Of a DNA stretch of 64,000 nt, positions 36,461 to 47,031 are shown piece by piece. Source of the stretch: Moraxella pluranimalium (lineage in GTDB: Bacteria; Pseudomonadota; Gammaproteobacteria; Pseudomonadales; Moraxellaceae); contig NZ_MUYU01000015.1 of NCBI RefSeq assembly GCF_002014825.1, forward strand, positions 62,001-126,000, read 5' to 3'. The position numbers and the translations under genes were made by a program. The notes below the pieces were generated by a model that worked only from the letters and a program-made list of their open reading frames with translations, was not told the origin of the DNA and made no database searches. Within the stretch, counting starts at the first letter, position 1. Every line of letters starts with the position of its first letter.

Positions 36461-37717
36461 TTATGCAAAATAATAGGTCATAGGCAATCGTTGCTGCTCG
36501 CCCGTTGCCATCGTCTTGACGGTGATTTCACCTGCGCCCACTTCATCTTCGGCGATGATGACGGTATGCGTCGCACCGGATTTGTCTGCTTTTTTCATCT
36601 GCGCTTTTAGGCTTGTAGCGCTTGCCATTTTGACGCGCAAGGCAGGCTGTGCTGCTCGTAGTGCATTAGCATACTGCACGCCGTGGATAAAGTAATCAGG
36701 ATGGGCAATGACAAAGACATCGCAGTCGCTTTGTGGTGCAAATGGATTTACCACTTCGATAAGCAATAATAATCGCTCAAGCCCCATCGCAAAGCCTACC
36801 GCAGGCTCAGACTGCTCAGGCTTACCCTTAATCACGCCAATCAAGCCATCATAACGACCACCGCCACAGACGGTCGCTTGTGAACCAAGCTTATCCGTCA
36901 CCCATTCAAAAACGGTCTTGTTATAATAATCCAAACCACGCACCAGCTTCTCATTAATCTCAAAGCCAATGCCAAGCGCTGTCAGATATGCCTGCACTTG
37001 TGCAAAATGCGATTTGGTCGCTTCACCCAAAAATTCACCGAGCTTTGGTGCATTTTGCAAAATTGCTTGGGTTTTATCATCTTTTGAATCTAGGATGCGT
37101 AGCGGATTGGTGCTTAGGCGGCGCTGTGAATCTTCGTCCAGACTGTCTTTGTGCGCCGTCAGATACTCAACCAATGCCGCCTTATACGCCATACGCTCAT
37201 CAGCTTCGCCTAGCGTGTTTAGCTGTAGCGTCACTTCATGGTCGATGCCTAGCACCTGCCACATACGATGCGTCATCGCGATCAGCTCAGCATCGGCATC
37301 AGGCAGCTCACTACCAAAGCACTCCACACCTAACTGATGAAACTGACGATAGCGTCCTTTTTGTGGGCGTTCGTAGCGGAACATCGGGCCGATATACCAC
37401 AGCTTTGGCGTATCGCCACGAGTCAGATTATGCTCAACGACCGCACGCACTGCACCTGCCGTCCCTTCAGGGCGTAATGTCAATGGGGTTGGCGGTTCGC
37501 TTTTATCAAAAAAGCTGTACATTTCTTTTTCGACAATGTCGGTCGCTTCGCCCACACCACGGGCAAATAGCTGCGTTTCTTCGACAATCGGCAAGCGGAT
37601 TTGGCTAAAGCCGTAGCTGTCTAGCACGCTGATTAATTTGGCTTCTAGGCGACGCCAATTTGGGCTGTCGCTTGGCAGCACATCATTAAAGCCTTTGATG
37701 GCGGTAATTTTACTCAT
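36461..37717 (-). CDS. hisS: histidyl-tRNA synthetase
   Basis: Class II aminoacyl-tRNA synthetase, 418 residues. It has [15 protein letters not shown] at the start, motif 1, motif 2 as [23 protein letters not shown], the HisA/HisB motifs [15 protein letters not shown] and GRYDGLI, and motif 3 as [12 protein letters not shown]. The anticodon-binding domain follows from about residue 325. The start codon overlaps the stop of the preceding gene by one base (TGATG), and its Shine-Dalgarno AAGGAAA lies inside that gene, which suggests coupling to the inserted ORF. Its usual neighbour ispG lies just beyond the ORF. Confidence 0.97.
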   Translation of the reverse strand: MSKITAIKGFNDVLPSDSPNWRRLEAKLISVLDSYGFSQIRLPIVEETQLFARGVGEATDIVEKEMYSFFDKSEPPTPLTLRPEGTAGAVRAVVEHNLTRGDTPKLWYIGPMFRYERPQKGRYRQFHQLGVECFGSELPDADAELIAMTHRMWQVLGIDHEVTLQLNTLGEADERMAYKAALVEYLTAHKDSLDEDSQRRLSTNPLRILDSKDDKTQAILQNAPKLGEFLGEATKSHFAQVQAYLTALGIGFEINEKLVRGLDYYNKTVFEWVTDKLGSQATVCGGGRYDGLIGVIKGKPEQSEPAVGFAMGLERLLLLIEVVNPFAPQSDCDVFVIAHPDYFIHGVQYANALRAAQPALRVKMASATSLKAQMKKADKSGATHTVIIAEDEVGAGEITVKTMATGEQQRLPMTYYFA

Positions 37718-38844
37718 CAGGTTTCCTTATTATTCTCTGCAAAGGTATGTAGCAAATAATCAATCATTTCATTTTCTGAAAAAGTCTTATCAAACAAAAT
37801 TTTGCACTTCTCCAAGCTTTTTCTCTTAGATGAAAAGTCAGAGATGATTTCAAGAAATTGTTCAAAAGTAGGATTAGTTTCAGCTAACTCATTCATGACT
37901 GAATAATCTAACTTTTCTCTATATCGCGCAGGTGATAAGATGCTACTTTGATAAACATTATCCAAATCAAGTTCAATTATCCCAATTCCAAAACTTTGGC
38001 TTAATTTTTTTAATGCTTCAAGAAATTTAACATCACGATCCACATTGATTGCTACCAAATAGCCTTCATTTGCCCAACTTGAATTACTAACCGCTTGAAA
38101 GAAATACTCTTTGTAGTTGCTAAAATTCAAGCTAGTTTTGATTTCAAATGAATAAATCTTGATTGGTATTGTATCAAAAGTTTTTATAAAACTTAATACA
38201 AACTCATTTTGGTAAATAATATGTTCAAAATTTACCGCAACCATATCTGGGTAGAGCCACTTATTCTTTCCACGAATACTTTTTTGGCTTGACTCATGCA
38301 AAATTGTCTTTGTGTAAACTTTAAAATATTCATGATGACCAAGAAAATAGCTAAGAACGGGGTGTAAAGCTCTTTCATTCTCGGTATTAAATCTGTTGCT
38401 ATACCGCAAGTGCTCCTGATCAAATCTTGCTAATTCATCAATCTCACCACTGCCAGGCTCGTGCGAGAAACTGGCATCTGCTGATGGATTTTTAAAAGCC
38501 TCAATAATTCTTGACTGTAATTTTTGTTGTTTGGTAATTTTTTTATCTCGAACATAGTACAGTACAATCCGCTCTACAATCGCTTCACTATATGCATAAC
38601 GCTCTATTTGCTTTACAATTTTTTGAGCAGTATCGCCCGAGATCACATTTGGAAACTCATCCAAATACTGCAACACCGCTTTAGGCAATCCTGCAAAAGC
38701 CATCAATCTATAATATTTTTGCCTACTAATACCAAGATTTTCGCATAAGTCAGTTACATTTGTTAAGCCGCTTTGCTCAACTTCCTTTAGTAAGGATAAG
38801 AATTGTTCATATTCAACAATCTTTCTTAGTTTAGATTCAGACAT
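37717..38844 (-). CDS. HTH and PD-(D/E)XK-like protein (COG2958/HrgA-like), inserted between ispG and hisS
   Basis: A 375-residue protein, AT-rich compared with its neighbours. The N-terminal 80 residues ([39 protein letters not shown], in part) resemble the helix-turn-helix of ParB/KorB partition proteins. The C-terminal part has [43 protein letters not shown] and [17 protein letters not shown], which I recall from the COG2958/HrgA group. D200 with E234-x-K236 fits a PD-(D/E)XK nuclease core. HrgA replaces a restriction gene in some Helicobacter strains; activity is unknown. The stop overlaps the hisS start. No partner methylase is nearby. Start TTG 38850 is an alternative. Confidence 0.7.
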   Translation of the reverse strand: MSESKLRKIVEYEQFLSLLKEVEQSGLTNVTDLCENLGISRQKYYRLMAFAGLPKAVLQYLDEFPNVISGDTAQKIVKQIERYAYSEAIVERIVLYYVRDKKITKQQKLQSRIIEAFKNPSADASFSHEPGSGEIDELARFDQEHLRYSNRFNTENERALHPVLSYFLGHHEYFKVYTKTILHESSQKSIRGKNKWLYPDMVAVNFEHIIYQNEFVLSFIKTFDTIPIKIYSFEIKTSLNFSNYKEYFFQAVSNSSWANEGYLVAINVDRDVKFLEALKKLSQSFGIGIIELDLDNVYQSSILSPARYREKLDYSVMNELAETNPTFEQFLEIISDFSSKRKSLEKCKILFDKTFSENEMIDYLLHTFAENNKET

Positions 38845-38856
38845 TTTCAACCCAAA

Positions 38857-39975
38857 TCAGCCTTGCACACGCAAAATCTCATTGGCACGAGCTTCTTGGA
38901 TTTCTTTGACTTGCGCACGAACCATAGTTTCAATCTCATCGACAAGCTTAGTAGAGTCAATCAAATGGCTCTTCGCACCATTACGGTACACTAGGCTATT
39001 TGGGCTGGCACCGACGACACCGATGGTCGCTTCTTTGGCTTCACCCGGCCCATTGACTTTACAGCCAATCACCGACAAATCAATCGGTTCACGCACATCT
39101 TCTAGGCGTGCTTCAAGCTCATTCATCACTCGGATGACATCGAACTCTTGACGGCTACAGCTTGGACAAGCGATAAAATTCACGCCATTTGAGCGGATGC
39201 CAAGCGATTTTAGGATATCAAAGCCAATCTTAATTTCTTCTTCAGGCTCAGCAGCAAGCGAGATACGCATGGTATCGCCAATGCCATCAAGGAGCAGTCC
39301 ACCAAGTGCAATCGCCGATTTGACCGTGCCGGTACGATACACGCCTGCTTCGGTCACGCCCAAATGTAGCGGATTATCAATCTGCGCCGAAATCAAGCGA
39401 TACGCATCTAGCGTCAAAAAGACATTGGATGCTTTGACCGAGATTTTATAATTTTGAAAATCCAATTTTTCCAAAATATCAATATGACGCAGTGCTGATT
39501 CTAGCATCGCTTCACCCGTTGGCTCGCCGTATTTTTTTTGCAAGTCTTTTTCGAGCGAGCCTGCATTCACCCCGATACGAATCGGCACATTATGATGGCG
39601 AGCCGCCGCCACGACTTCACGCACTTTGGTATCGTTGCCGATATTACCCGGATTGATGCGTAAGCAGTCTGCACCAGCATCCGCCACCGCCAAAGCAATC
39701 TTATAATCAAAATGAATATCAGCAATGAGTGGCACGCTGACTTGTTTTTTGATTTCGGCAAAGGCTGCCACACTCTCCATCGTCGGCGTGGACACACGCA
39801 TCAAATCAGCCCCTGCATCGACACAGCGCTGAATCTGTGCGACCGTCGCCGCCACATCGCAGGTGTTGGTATTGGTCATACTCTGCACGCTGATGGGTGC
39901 ATCACCACCGATGGCGACATTACCCACATAGATTTTTTTGGTTGGGCGGCGTTTGATTGGATTATGTGCTGACAT
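38857..39975 (-). CDS. ispG: 4-hydroxy-3-methylbut-2-en-1-yl diphosphate synthase (flavodoxin)
   Basis: Iron-sulfur enzyme of the MEP isoprenoid pathway, converting MEcPP to HMBPP. The 372-residue product starts [35 protein letters not shown] (shown in part [17 protein letters not shown]). It has the TIM-barrel segments [51 protein letters not shown], and the cluster-binding part [14 protein letters not shown] and [14 protein letters not shown] with three cysteines. The ATG at 39975 follows GTG at 39984, which is less likely. It is the upstream partner in the ispG-hisS set. Confidence 0.96.
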   Translation of the reverse strand: MSAHNPIKRRPTKKIYVGNVAIGGDAPISVQSMTNTNTCDVAATVAQIQRCVDAGADLMRVSTPTMESVAAFAEIKKQVSVPLIADIHFDYKIALAVADAGADCLRINPGNIGNDTKVREVVAAARHHNVPIRIGVNAGSLEKDLQKKYGEPTGEAMLESALRHIDILEKLDFQNYKISVKASNVFLTLDAYRLISAQIDNPLHLGVTEAGVYRTGTVKSAIALGGLLLDGIGDTMRISLAAEPEEEIKIGFDILKSLGIRSNGVNFIACPSCSRQEFDVIRVMNELEARLEDVREPIDLSVIGCKVNGPGEAKEATIGVVGASPNSLVYRNGAKSHLIDSTKLVDEIETMVRAQVKEIQEARANEILRVQG

Positions 39976-40105
39976 AGTTACCACACTTTTTTATTGTTAA
40001 GTTGGATGATATAGATGATGTCACAGAAAGTGGTTGCCATTAGTCATTCTAACAATCTTTGATGGCTTTGGCAATTTGGCGATATCTATCTGACTCATCT
40101 GAATC

Positions 40106-41302
40106 TCATTGAGTTTGTTGGCGTTTTTCGATACTTTCTTGCCATTTTTTGGCTCGGCGTGTCCGGTCCGCCACTTGTCCGACCAACTGCCCACACGCTG
40201 CATCAATATCATCGCCACGAGTCTGACGAATGGTACACACAAAGCCTGCATTATTTAGAATATTGCTAAACGCATGAATGCGGTTGTTGCTTGAGCGGTC
40301 ATATGGCGCGTGTGGAAATGGATTAAACGGAATTAAGTTAATCTTACTTGGCAAATCCTTAAGCAGTGCTACAAGCTGTCTTGCGTGCTCATCACTATCA
40401 TTGACCCCTGATAGCATCACATATTCGATGGTGACGTGTTTCTTATGACGGGGATTTTCGTCATAGACATAAGCTTTGGCAGCGGCGATGAGCTCTGATA
40501 GCGGATATTTTTTGTTAATGGGTACAAGCTCATTGCGTAGCTCATCATTGGGTGCGTGCAGACTGATGGCAAGCGCCACATCGATGTCTTTGGCTAGGTC
40601 GTACATCTTTGGCACGACGCCTGATGTCGAGAGCGTTACACGGCGTTTGGATAAGCCAAAGGCATGGTCATCAAGCATCAGCGACATCGATGCCACCACA
40701 GGCTCATAGTTGAGCAGCGGCTCGCCCATGCCCATCATCACCACATTGGTGACACGGTTCTCACGCTCGGTCGGGGCGACATCTTCCATATAGGACTGAT
40801 TCGCCACCCACAGCTGTCCGATAATCTCGCTCGGTGTCAAATCTCGCTCAAAACCTTGCTTACCTGTACTACAAAATGAGCAATCCAGCGCACAGCCAAC
40901 TTGACTTGAGATGCACAAAGTCTTACGCCCAAACTGCTTATTGTCATCAGCAGGAATCAGCACCGTCTCAACCAGTGACCCGCCTGCCACTTCAAAGACC
41001 CATTTACGCGTACCGTCTTGGCTAAATTCCTTGTATTTTACCGTTGGCGGTGTCACGCAGGCAGTGTCATGTAGGCGTTGTTGCAGTTTTTTTGAGATAT
41101 TAGTCATCTCAAAAAAATCAGTCACGCCAAATTGATAAATCCACTTCATCACCTGCGTCGCTCGAAACGGCCTTTCACCAATCGACACAAAAAAAGCCGC
41201 AAGCTCATCTTTTGACATACCCAAAAGATTGATTTTATTGGTCGTATCGCTTGTGGTATCAGGCGTATGAATGACAGGAATTTTGTTCACAGATGGACTC
41301 AT
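40106..41302 (-). CDS. rlmN: dual-specificity 23S rRNA/tRNA adenine-C2 methyltransferase
   Basis: Radical SAM enzyme that methylates A2503 of 23S rRNA and A37 of several tRNAs. The product (398 residues from ATG 41302) has the cluster motif [24 protein letters not shown] (C-x3-C-x2-C, in part). It also has [53 protein letters not shown] and the C-terminal [18 protein letters not shown] with the catalytic Cys. All key residues are present. Upstream in the same direction is ndk; a terminator lies in between. Confidence 0.96.
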   Translation of the reverse strand: MSPSVNKIPVIHTPDTTSDTTNKINLLGMSKDELAAFFVSIGERPFRATQVMKWIYQFGVTDFFEMTNISKKLQQRLHDTACVTPPTVKYKEFSQDGTRKWVFEVAGGSLVETVLIPADDNKQFGRKTLCISSQVGCALDCSFCSTGKQGFERDLTPSEIIGQLWVANQSYMEDVAPTERENRVTNVVMMGMGEPLLNYEPVVASMSLMLDDHAFGLSKRRVTLSTSGVVPKMYDLAKDIDVALAISLHAPNDELRNELVPINKKYPLSELIAAAKAYVYDENPRHKKHVTIEYVMLSGVNDSDEHARQLVALLKDLPSKINLIPFNPFPHAPYDRSSNNRIHAFSNILNNAGFVCTIRQTRGDDIDAACGQLVGQVADRTRRAKKWQESIEKRQQTQ

Positions 41303-41368
41303 CAAGTATTGGATTAAAAATCAGAATATTATACTAAAGTTTTGCACCAAAGTCATAATAAATACACA

Positions 41369-41401
41369 AAAAAAGCAACCACCGATTGGCAGTTGCTTTT
41401 T
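41369..41401 (-). terminator. intrinsic terminator of ndk
   Basis: AAAAAAGCAAC (41369-41379) pairs with GTTGCTTTTT (41392-41401); on the minus strand the stem is followed by a T-run. It lies just after the ndk stop. Confidence 0.8.
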
Positions 41402-41421
41402 GAATTGGTCAAACGACCAAA

Positions 41422-41853
41422 TTAGCGAGTGCGTGGGAAAATCTCGTCCGCACCAAAGAAGTAAGCGATTTCACGCTCAGCAGAAGCTACAGAGTCAGAG
41501 CCGTGTGCTGCGTTCTCATCGATGCTTACCGCAAAATCTGCACGGATAGTACCAGCAGCAGCTTCTTGTGGGTTGGTCGCACCTAGGATATCACGGTGTG
41601 CAAGTACTGCGTTTTCGCCTTCTAGGACAGATACCACGACTGGGCCTGAAGTCATGAATGCCACTAGGTCAGCAAAGAAACCACGCTCTTTGTGCTCAGC
41701 ATAGAAGCCTTCTGCTTCTGCTTGAGTTAGGTGCTTGTATTTCATCGCAACAGGCTTAAGGCCAGCTTTTTCAAAACGAGCAACGATGTCGCCGATGTGG
41801 TTTTTGCCAACTGCGTCTGGCTTGATGATAGATAAAGTACGTTCGATAGCCAT
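41422..41853 (-). CDS. ndk: nucleoside diphosphate kinase
   Basis: Transfers the gamma phosphate between nucleoside triphosphates and diphosphates through a phosphohistidine. The 143-residue product has the full family sequence: [90 protein letters not shown], and the active-site [17 protein letters not shown] with the catalytic His preceding GSDS (NAAHGSDS). A Shine-Dalgarno AAGGA lies upstream of the ATG. Highly expressed genes like this one use CTA leucine codons often. Confidence 0.97.
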   Translation of the reverse strand: MAIERTLSIIKPDAVGKNHIGDIVARFEKAGLKPVAMKYKHLTQAEAEGFYAEHKERGFFADLVAFMTSGPVVVSVLEGENAVLAHRDILGATNPQEAAAGTIRADFAVSIDENAAHGSDSVASAEREIAYFFGADEIFPRTR

Positions 41854-42357
41854 GGGAATATCCTTGATTGCTAATGGTTAAGGGAAAAATAAGTTGTGAT
41901 GATTATACCAATTTTTTGGGCAATTTACAGCCTTTTACCAAAAAATATTTGCATTATTATTACTTATTAATCATACATTAATAGTAAGAATGTTATATTA
42001 TACAATTATTCTTTGAAATAAAAACTTAGTATTCCGCCTTTGCATGAAATAATTTTGTACAAATTTATGGTTTGTCTAGACAAAATAAGTGTAGCAATGT
42101 TCACTAGATTATGCTAGTATTGCCACGTTATTAACATACTTGTTGTATTTGCTTGACGGTTAATATCGATGAGTGCCTAGCGGTTTGGACGTTCATCACC
42201 TTGCCCTATCCATGATAAGATATTGATTTATTTGATGTAATTTACTTCTTAAGTATAGGCAGTACCGATATGTTTAATAATAAGCGATAATGATTATCTC
42301 TTTTTTAGTTATAACCTATGGCAAATTGATTGCCAATGGATTTCATGGAGAAAGGTT
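41854..42357. other. long AT-rich intergenic region with several palindromes
   Basis: A 504-base gap between divergent ndk and the DUF485-actP pair; no credible open frame or tRNA. Three symmetric sites stand out: TATTAATcatacATTAATA (41965-41983), TTTGTACAAA (42054-42063) and TTTGTCTAGACAAA (42071-42084). The last two share TTTGT/ACAAA half-sites, and their centres are 19 bp apart. A possible longer stem pairs AATATC (42162-42167) with GATATT (42219-42224) with an inner GATGA/TCATC pair. These could be operator and leader elements for actP control; no regulator is identified. Confidence 0.6.
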
Positions 42358-42696
42358 ATGGATGAGGTTCAAGTCAAGAGAATTCTTGAAAACCCAAAAT
42401 TTAAAACACTGGTAGCCAAAAAACGCAATTTAAGCTGGAGCTTAACGGCGTTAATGTTATTTATTTACATTGGCTTTACATTATTAGTGGCATACAACCC
42501 TGAATTTCTGCGCACCTCTATCTCAGGCGGCGTCATTACTTGGGGTATTCCTTTGGGGATTGGCGTGATTGTCATGTCATTTGTACTATGTGGCGTCTAT
42601 TCTTTTGTCGCTAACAACTCATTTGACAAACTCAATCAAGAAGCCATGGATGAGGTTGAAGCAATCACCCACAGCAAAGGAAAAGGAGATGCCTAA
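42358..42696 (+). CDS. DUF485 inner membrane protein (YjcH-like)
   Basis: A 112-residue membrane protein with two hydrophobic helices ([21 protein letters not shown] and [24 protein letters not shown]) and a charged C-terminus. It matches DUF485, the small partner usually encoded just before a cation/acetate symporter (yjcH-actP in E. coli). The opening [23 protein letters not shown] is typical. The ATG has GGAGAAAGG upstream. The stop codon overlaps the actP start (TAATG). Here the pair is not preceded by acs. Confidence 0.93.
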   Translation: MDEVQVKRILENPKFKTLVAKKRNLSWSLTALMLFIYIGFTLLVAYNPEFLRTSISGGVITWGIPLGIGVIVMSFVLCGVYSFVANNSFDKLNQEAMDEVEAITHSKGKGDA

Positions 42697-44411
42697 TGAA
42701 ATTTTCTCACATCAAAGCATGGTCGGCACTAGCATTGACCACGCTGATGACCAGCCCAGCATTCGCTGCTGCCCTAGAAGGTGAAGCAGAAAAACAAGCC
42801 ACCAACTGGACCGCCATCATCATGTTCGGTATCTTTGTTGGCTTTACTCTATTCATCACCAAATGGGCTGCCAAGCAAACCACCTCTGCCAAAGATTTCT
42901 ACACCGCAGGTGGTGGTATCTCTGGTTTCCAAAACGGCCTAGCGATTGCTGGTGACTATATGTCAGCGGCGTCATTCCTAGGCATCTCGGCGATGGTATT
43001 TGCATCAGGTTATGACGGTCTTTTGTACTCACTAGGCTTTATGGTGGGTTGGCCAATCGTTCTATTCTTGATTGCTGAGCGTCTGCGTAACCTAGGTAAA
43101 TACAACCTATCTGACGTAGTCTCGTTCCGCCTAGACGAAAAACCAGTGCGTACGATGGCTGCCTATAGCTCGCTTGTGGTTGTGGCATTCTATCTCATCG
43201 CTCAGATGGTCGGTGCAGGTCAGCTTATCAAGCTACTATTTGGTTTGGATTATAACATCGCTGTAATCATCGTCGGTCTATTGATGATGGCATATGTTAT
43301 CTTCGGTGGTATGCTTGCAACCACTTGGGTACAAATCATCAAAGCAGTTATGCTGCTATCAGGCGCATCTTTCATGGCATTTATGGTGATGAACCATGTC
43401 GGCTTTAGCTTCTCTGAGATGTTCTCAAAGTCTATCGATGTCTTTGCACAAGTGCACAACAAAGCACCTGAAGAAGCTGCCAAAATCATGGGCCCAACCA
43501 GCCTTGTTAAGACCCCAATCGATGCTATCTCATTAGGTCTGGCATTGATGTTCGGTACTGCAGGTCTGCCACACATCTTGATGCGTTTCTTCACTGTATC
43601 TGACGCTAAAGAAGCTCGTAAATCAGTGGTTGTTGCTACAGGTTTCATCGGCTACTTCTACCTATTGACCTTCATCATCGGTTTTGGTGCTATTCTACTT
43701 GTTTCACAAAACCCAGCTTATATCGATGCAGCGAAAATGGCAGTCAGTGGCAAGCTTGAACTGCTTGGCGGTAACAACATGGCAGCGATTCACCTAAGTC
43801 ATGCTGTCGGTGGTGACTTGTTCTTAGGCTTTATCTCAGCTGTGGCATTTGCAACCATCTTGGCGGTTGTTGCTGGTCTAACACTATCTGGCGCATCAGC
43901 CATCTCGCATGACCTATATGCTAACGTTTATCGCAAAGGCAAAACCACCCCAGAATCTGAGCTAAAAATGTCAAAAATCGCCACTCTTGGCCTGGCAATC
44001 CTAGCGATGGTATTGGGTATCTTGTTCGAGAAACAAAACGTGGCATTCATGGTTGGTCTAGCATTCGCTGTTGCAGCTTCTGCTAACTTCCCAGTACTAG
44101 TACTATCTATGTTCTGGAAAGGTTTGACTACTCGTGGTGCGGTCATTGGTGGCTTTGCTGGTCTAATCAGTGCAGTTATCCTAATCGGTCTAACCAAAGC
44201 AGTTTGGGTAGATACACTAGGTCTAGGCACTGAGCCTGTCATCAACATGAGCAACCCTGCAATCTTCTCAATGGCATTGTCATTCATCTGCGCATGGTTC
44301 TTCTCAGTGACTGATAAATCAGCTCGTGCTGCTGCTGAGAAAAAAGCATTTGACCAACAGTTTGTTCGCTCTATGACTGGTATCGGTATCTCTGGTGCAT
44401 CTGACCACTAA
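42696..44411 (+). CDS. actP: cation/acetate symporter ActP
   Basis: Sodium:solute symporter (SSS) for acetate and related short acids, 571 residues. An N-terminal signal-like peptide ([18 protein letters not shown]) is followed by about 13 membrane helices. The family signature lies in [29 protein letters not shown], and sodium-site segments include [19 protein letters not shown] and [23 protein letters not shown]. The length is a little above E. coli ActP (549). It overlaps the DUF485 gene by one base. A strong terminator follows at 44431. Confidence 0.95.
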   Translation: MKFSHIKAWSALALTTLMTSPAFAAALEGEAEKQATNWTAIIMFGIFVGFTLFITKWAAKQTTSAKDFYTAGGGISGFQNGLAIAGDYMSAASFLGISAMVFASGYDGLLYSLGFMVGWPIVLFLIAERLRNLGKYNLSDVVSFRLDEKPVRTMAAYSSLVVVAFYLIAQMVGAGQLIKLLFGLDYNIAVIIVGLLMMAYVIFGGMLATTWVQIIKAVMLLSGASFMAFMVMNHVGFSFSEMFSKSIDVFAQVHNKAPEEAAKIMGPTSLVKTPIDAISLGLALMFGTAGLPHILMRFFTVSDAKEARKSVVVATGFIGYFYLLTFIIGFGAILLVSQNPAYIDAAKMAVSGKLELLGGNNMAAIHLSHAVGGDLFLGFISAVAFATILAVVAGLTLSGASAISHDLYANVYRKGKTTPESELKMSKIATLGLAILAMVLGILFEKQNVAFMVGLAFAVAASANFPVLVLSMFWKGLTTRGAVIGGFAGLISAVILIGLTKAVWVDTLGLGTEPVINMSNPAIFSMALSFICAWFFSVTDKSARAAAEKKAFDQQFVRSMTGIGISGASDH

Positions 44412-44430
44412 TTGATAACCGACCAAACAC

Positions 44431-44464
44431 CAAAAGCTCTCGATGATTCGGGGGCTTTTGTTTT
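44431..44464 (+). terminator. intrinsic terminator of actP
   Basis: CAAAAGCTCTCGA (44431-44443) and TCGGGGGCTTTTG (44448-44460) pair completely, counting G-U pairs, with a four-base loop and a TTTTG tail. Confidence 0.82.
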
Positions 44465-44476
44465 GTGCCTTTTTCA

Positions 44477-44505
44477 TGGCTATCTGATGCATTTCACGCT
44501 ATAAT
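44477..44505 (+). promoter_or_regulatory. likely promoter of the MdtH-like transporter gene
   Basis: TGGCTA (44477-44482), 17-base spacer, TATAAT (44500-44505). The -10 is perfect, the -35 poor. The start codon is only 27 bases downstream and no Shine-Dalgarno is visible. Confidence 0.45.
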
Positions 44506-44531
44506 GGGTGTTTTTTTGCCCACTTCCTGCC

Positions 44532-45743
44532 ATGCATTTACCCAAGTCGCTCACCCGCCACCCTGCTGTCGCCAATTTTAACCAAACCGTTTGGGCGATG
44601 CTCTCAGGCAGTTTTGTGGTGCGTATCAGCTACTTTATGTCGTGGCCATTTTTGATTATCGTGCTCAATAATAACCCCAGCGCATCTGCAATGGGCGTGG
44701 GGATTATTTTGGGATTTTCGGCAGGTGTTGCGGCATTATCGGCGGTCTATGTCGGCTATTTGGCGGATAAATTTGGCGAAAAGCCCCTGTTGATGACAGG
44801 CTGTCTCGTTGGCATGGTGTGCTATGTGCTATTGCCCTTTGCTAGTAGCTTTTGGCAGTATTTTGCCATCATGGCACTACTTGGGCTTGTGCGTCCGCTC
44901 GTCGAAGTCGTCGGCAAGACCATCATGTGCAATCAGCTTGCCAAGCCATCAGATCGTGAAACCGCACTGTATATCCGCTATTTTTTGATCAATGTTGCTG
45001 GTGCTATCGGGCCACTGCTTGGGCTGTGGGTGGGACTTCGCCATGCCGATAGCTTATTTACGCTCACAGGCATTGCTTATTTTTGCTTTTGTATTTGGAT
45101 TTATCGTCTGATTAGTAGCACGCGCCATGTGCGTACAGAAGCCTTGCCAAACTTTAAAAGCACGCTCAATGTCATCCGCCAAGATTTGCTGTTTTTGACC
45201 TTGCTTATTGCCATCTTTTTGATTCTTATCGTCTATTCACAGGCGAGCGCTACCGTGCCGCAGCTGATCACTGCACTCATGGGTGATGATGCAGCACAGC
45301 TGATTGTGCTTTTGACTGTGGTGAACTGCATGACGGTCGTCGTGCTACAATTTCCATTATTAAAATTATTCAGACGACTACACATCAGTGCTCGCACGCA
45401 GATTGGGCTTGCGTGCTTATTGTCTGCACAAGTCTTATTCCTACTGATGGATCAGCAGTCGATATTGGCGTGGGCGGTGGCGTTTTTTGTATTTAGCCTT
45501 GCTGAAGTCATCGTCATCCCCACCATCAGCGTGCATATTGATAGCTTTGCAAGGCCCGGTTTGCGTGGCAGTTATTTTGGGGCTGCAGCATTTAGTGAAC
45601 TTGGCAATGCTTTAGGCCCGATGTTCGGCGCTTTTATGATTAGCCAATTTTCAGATACGCATTATTTTGTGGCGACGACGACAATCTGCGTGATTTTGAT
45701 GATGATTTATGGCGTGATTTGGTATAAGCAAACAAAATATTAG
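44532..45743 (+). CDS. MFS transporter (MdtH-like)
   Basis: Major facilitator protein of about 403 residues with twelve predicted helices. It starts HLPKSLTRHPAVANFNQTVWAML. It has the motif-A loop between helices 2 and 3 (VGYLADKFGEKPLLMTGCLVG), and RYFLINVAGAIGPLLGLWVG, which resembles MdtH-type multidrug exporters. The actual substrate is unknown. The ATG at 44532 is preferred over a GTG at 44508, which lies at the expected transcription start. It is a single gene between the actP terminator and ychF. Confidence 0.85.
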   Translation: MHLPKSLTRHPAVANFNQTVWAMLSGSFVVRISYFMSWPFLIIVLNNNPSASAMGVGIILGFSAGVAALSAVYVGYLADKFGEKPLLMTGCLVGMVCYVLLPFASSFWQYFAIMALLGLVRPLVEVVGKTIMCNQLAKPSDRETALYIRYFLINVAGAIGPLLGLWVGLRHADSLFTLTGIAYFCFCIWIYRLISSTRHVRTEALPNFKSTLNVIRQDLLFLTLLIAIFLILIVYSQASATVPQLITALMGDDAAQLIVLLTVVNCMTVVVLQFPLLKLFRRLHISARTQIGLACLLSAQVLFLLMDQQSILAWAVAFFVFSLAEVIVIPTISVHIDSFARPGLRGSYFGAAAFSELGNALGPMFGAFMISQFSDTHYFVATTTICVILMMIYGVIWYKQTKY

Positions 45744-45767
45744 CAAGCATTTATCGGTCGGATTTGG

Positions 45768-45773
45768 TATAAT
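45768..45773 (+). promoter_or_regulatory. extended -10 promoter of ychF
   Basis: TGGTATAAT contains an extended -10 (TGn then TATAAT at 45768-45773) about 55 bases before the ychF ATG. The -35 is weak. Confidence 0.55.
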
Positions 45774-45828
45774 AGATAGATTATATTTTTGACCTTTTTA
45801 ACTTATTAACCATCAAAAAGAGAGTATC

Positions 45829-46920
45829 ATGGGCTTTAACTGTGGCATCGTCGGCCTGCCAAATGTCGGCAAATCAACCCTTTTTAACGCACTGACCAAA
45901 GCAGGTATCGCAGCGGAAAACTTCCCATTTTGTACCAAAGACCCAAACACGGGTATCGTCCCTGTGCCTGACCCACGCCTAAAAGCATTGGCAAAAATCG
46001 TCAATCCTGAACGCACCATCCCAACCAGTATGGAGTTTGTGGACATCGCAGGCTTGGTCGCAGGCGCATCAAAGGGCGAAGGCATGGGCAACCAATTCCT
46101 TGCCAATATCCGTGAAACTGACGCCATCGCTCATGTGGTGCGCTGTTTTGATGATGATAATGTCATCCATGTCGATGGCCGTGTCAATCCACTATCAGAC
46201 ATCGAGACCATCAACACCGAGCTTGCTCTAGCTGACCTAGATGCCGTCACTCGCGCCATCACCAACCTAAACAAAAAAGCCAAAGGCGGTGATAAAGACG
46301 CACAAGCTGCCCTAGCTGTCTTTCAAAAAATCGAGCCATTCTTGGCAGATGGTAAGCCTGCCCGCCTAGCAGGTCTGGATGACGATGAGAAAAAACTCAT
46401 CAAAAGCTATGGCCTAATCACCCTAAAACCTGTGATGTACATCGCCAATGTGTCAGAAGATGGCTTTGAAAATAACCCATATCTGGACCAAGTGCGTGAA
46501 TTTGCCGCCAGCGAAGATGCCATCGTCGTGCCACTGTGCAACCAAATCGAAGCGGAAATCGCCCTACTTGATGAAGCGGACAAGGCGGAGTTTCTTGAGA
46601 GTCTTGGCATGGAAGAAGCGGGACTTGACCGTGTGATTCGTGCAGGTTATGAACTACTGAATCTGCAAACTTACTTCACCGCTGGTGTCAAAGAAGTGCG
46701 TGCTTGGACGGTGAAAGTTGGCGCAACTGCCCCTGAAGCAGCTGGCGTGATTCATACCGACTTTGAGCGTGGCTTTATCCGTGCTGAAGTGATTGCTTAT
46801 GATGACTTTATCGAGCATGGTGGCGAAAAAGGTGCTGCTGCCGCTGGTAAATCTCGCTTAGAAGGCAAAACTTATATCGTCCAAGATGGCGATGTGATGC
46901 ACTTTAGATTCAATGTCTAA
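45829..46920 (+). CDS. ychF: redox-regulated ATPase YchF (Obg-like)
   Basis: P-loop protein of the Obg family that prefers ATP over GTP and binds ribosomes; implicated in stress response. The 363-residue product has [77 protein letters not shown], a coiled segment, and the C-terminal TGS-type domain ([28 protein letters not shown] and [15 protein letters not shown]). All positions are conserved. A GAGAG Shine-Dalgarno precedes the ATG. Confidence 0.97.
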   Translation: MGFNCGIVGLPNVGKSTLFNALTKAGIAAENFPFCTKDPNTGIVPVPDPRLKALAKIVNPERTIPTSMEFVDIAGLVAGASKGEGMGNQFLANIRETDAIAHVVRCFDDDNVIHVDGRVNPLSDIETINTELALADLDAVTRAITNLNKKAKGGDKDAQAALAVFQKIEPFLADGKPARLAGLDDDEKKLIKSYGLITLKPVMYIANVSEDGFENNPYLDQVREFAASEDAIVVPLCNQIEAEIALLDEADKAEFLESLGMEEAGLDRVIRAGYELLNLQTYFTAGVKEVRAWTVKVGATAPEAAGVIHTDFERGFIRAEVIAYDDFIEHGGEKGAAAAGKSRLEGKTYIVQDGDVMHFRFNV

Positions 46921-46933
46921 TAATCACAAACTC

Positions 46934-46968
46934 AATCAGCCAATGCTTATGTATTGGCTGATTTTTTT
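46934..46968 (+). terminator. intrinsic terminator of ychF
   Basis: AATCAGCCAAT (46934-46944) pairs with ATTGGCTGATT (46953-46963), followed by a run of seven T. Confidence 0.88.
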
Positions 46969-46970
46969 AA

Positions 46971-47000
46971 TTGAAAATCATTTCGATTTTGGGTTATACT
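46971..47000 (+). promoter_or_regulatory. promoter of the His-rich lipoprotein gene
   Basis: TTGAAA (46971-46976), 18-base spacer, TATACT (46995-47000), 32 bases before the ATG with AAGGAG as Shine-Dalgarno. It sits immediately after the ychF terminator. Confidence 0.68.
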
Positions 47001-47031
47001 ATTTCGGTTATCCACATCAAGGAGCTGTATC

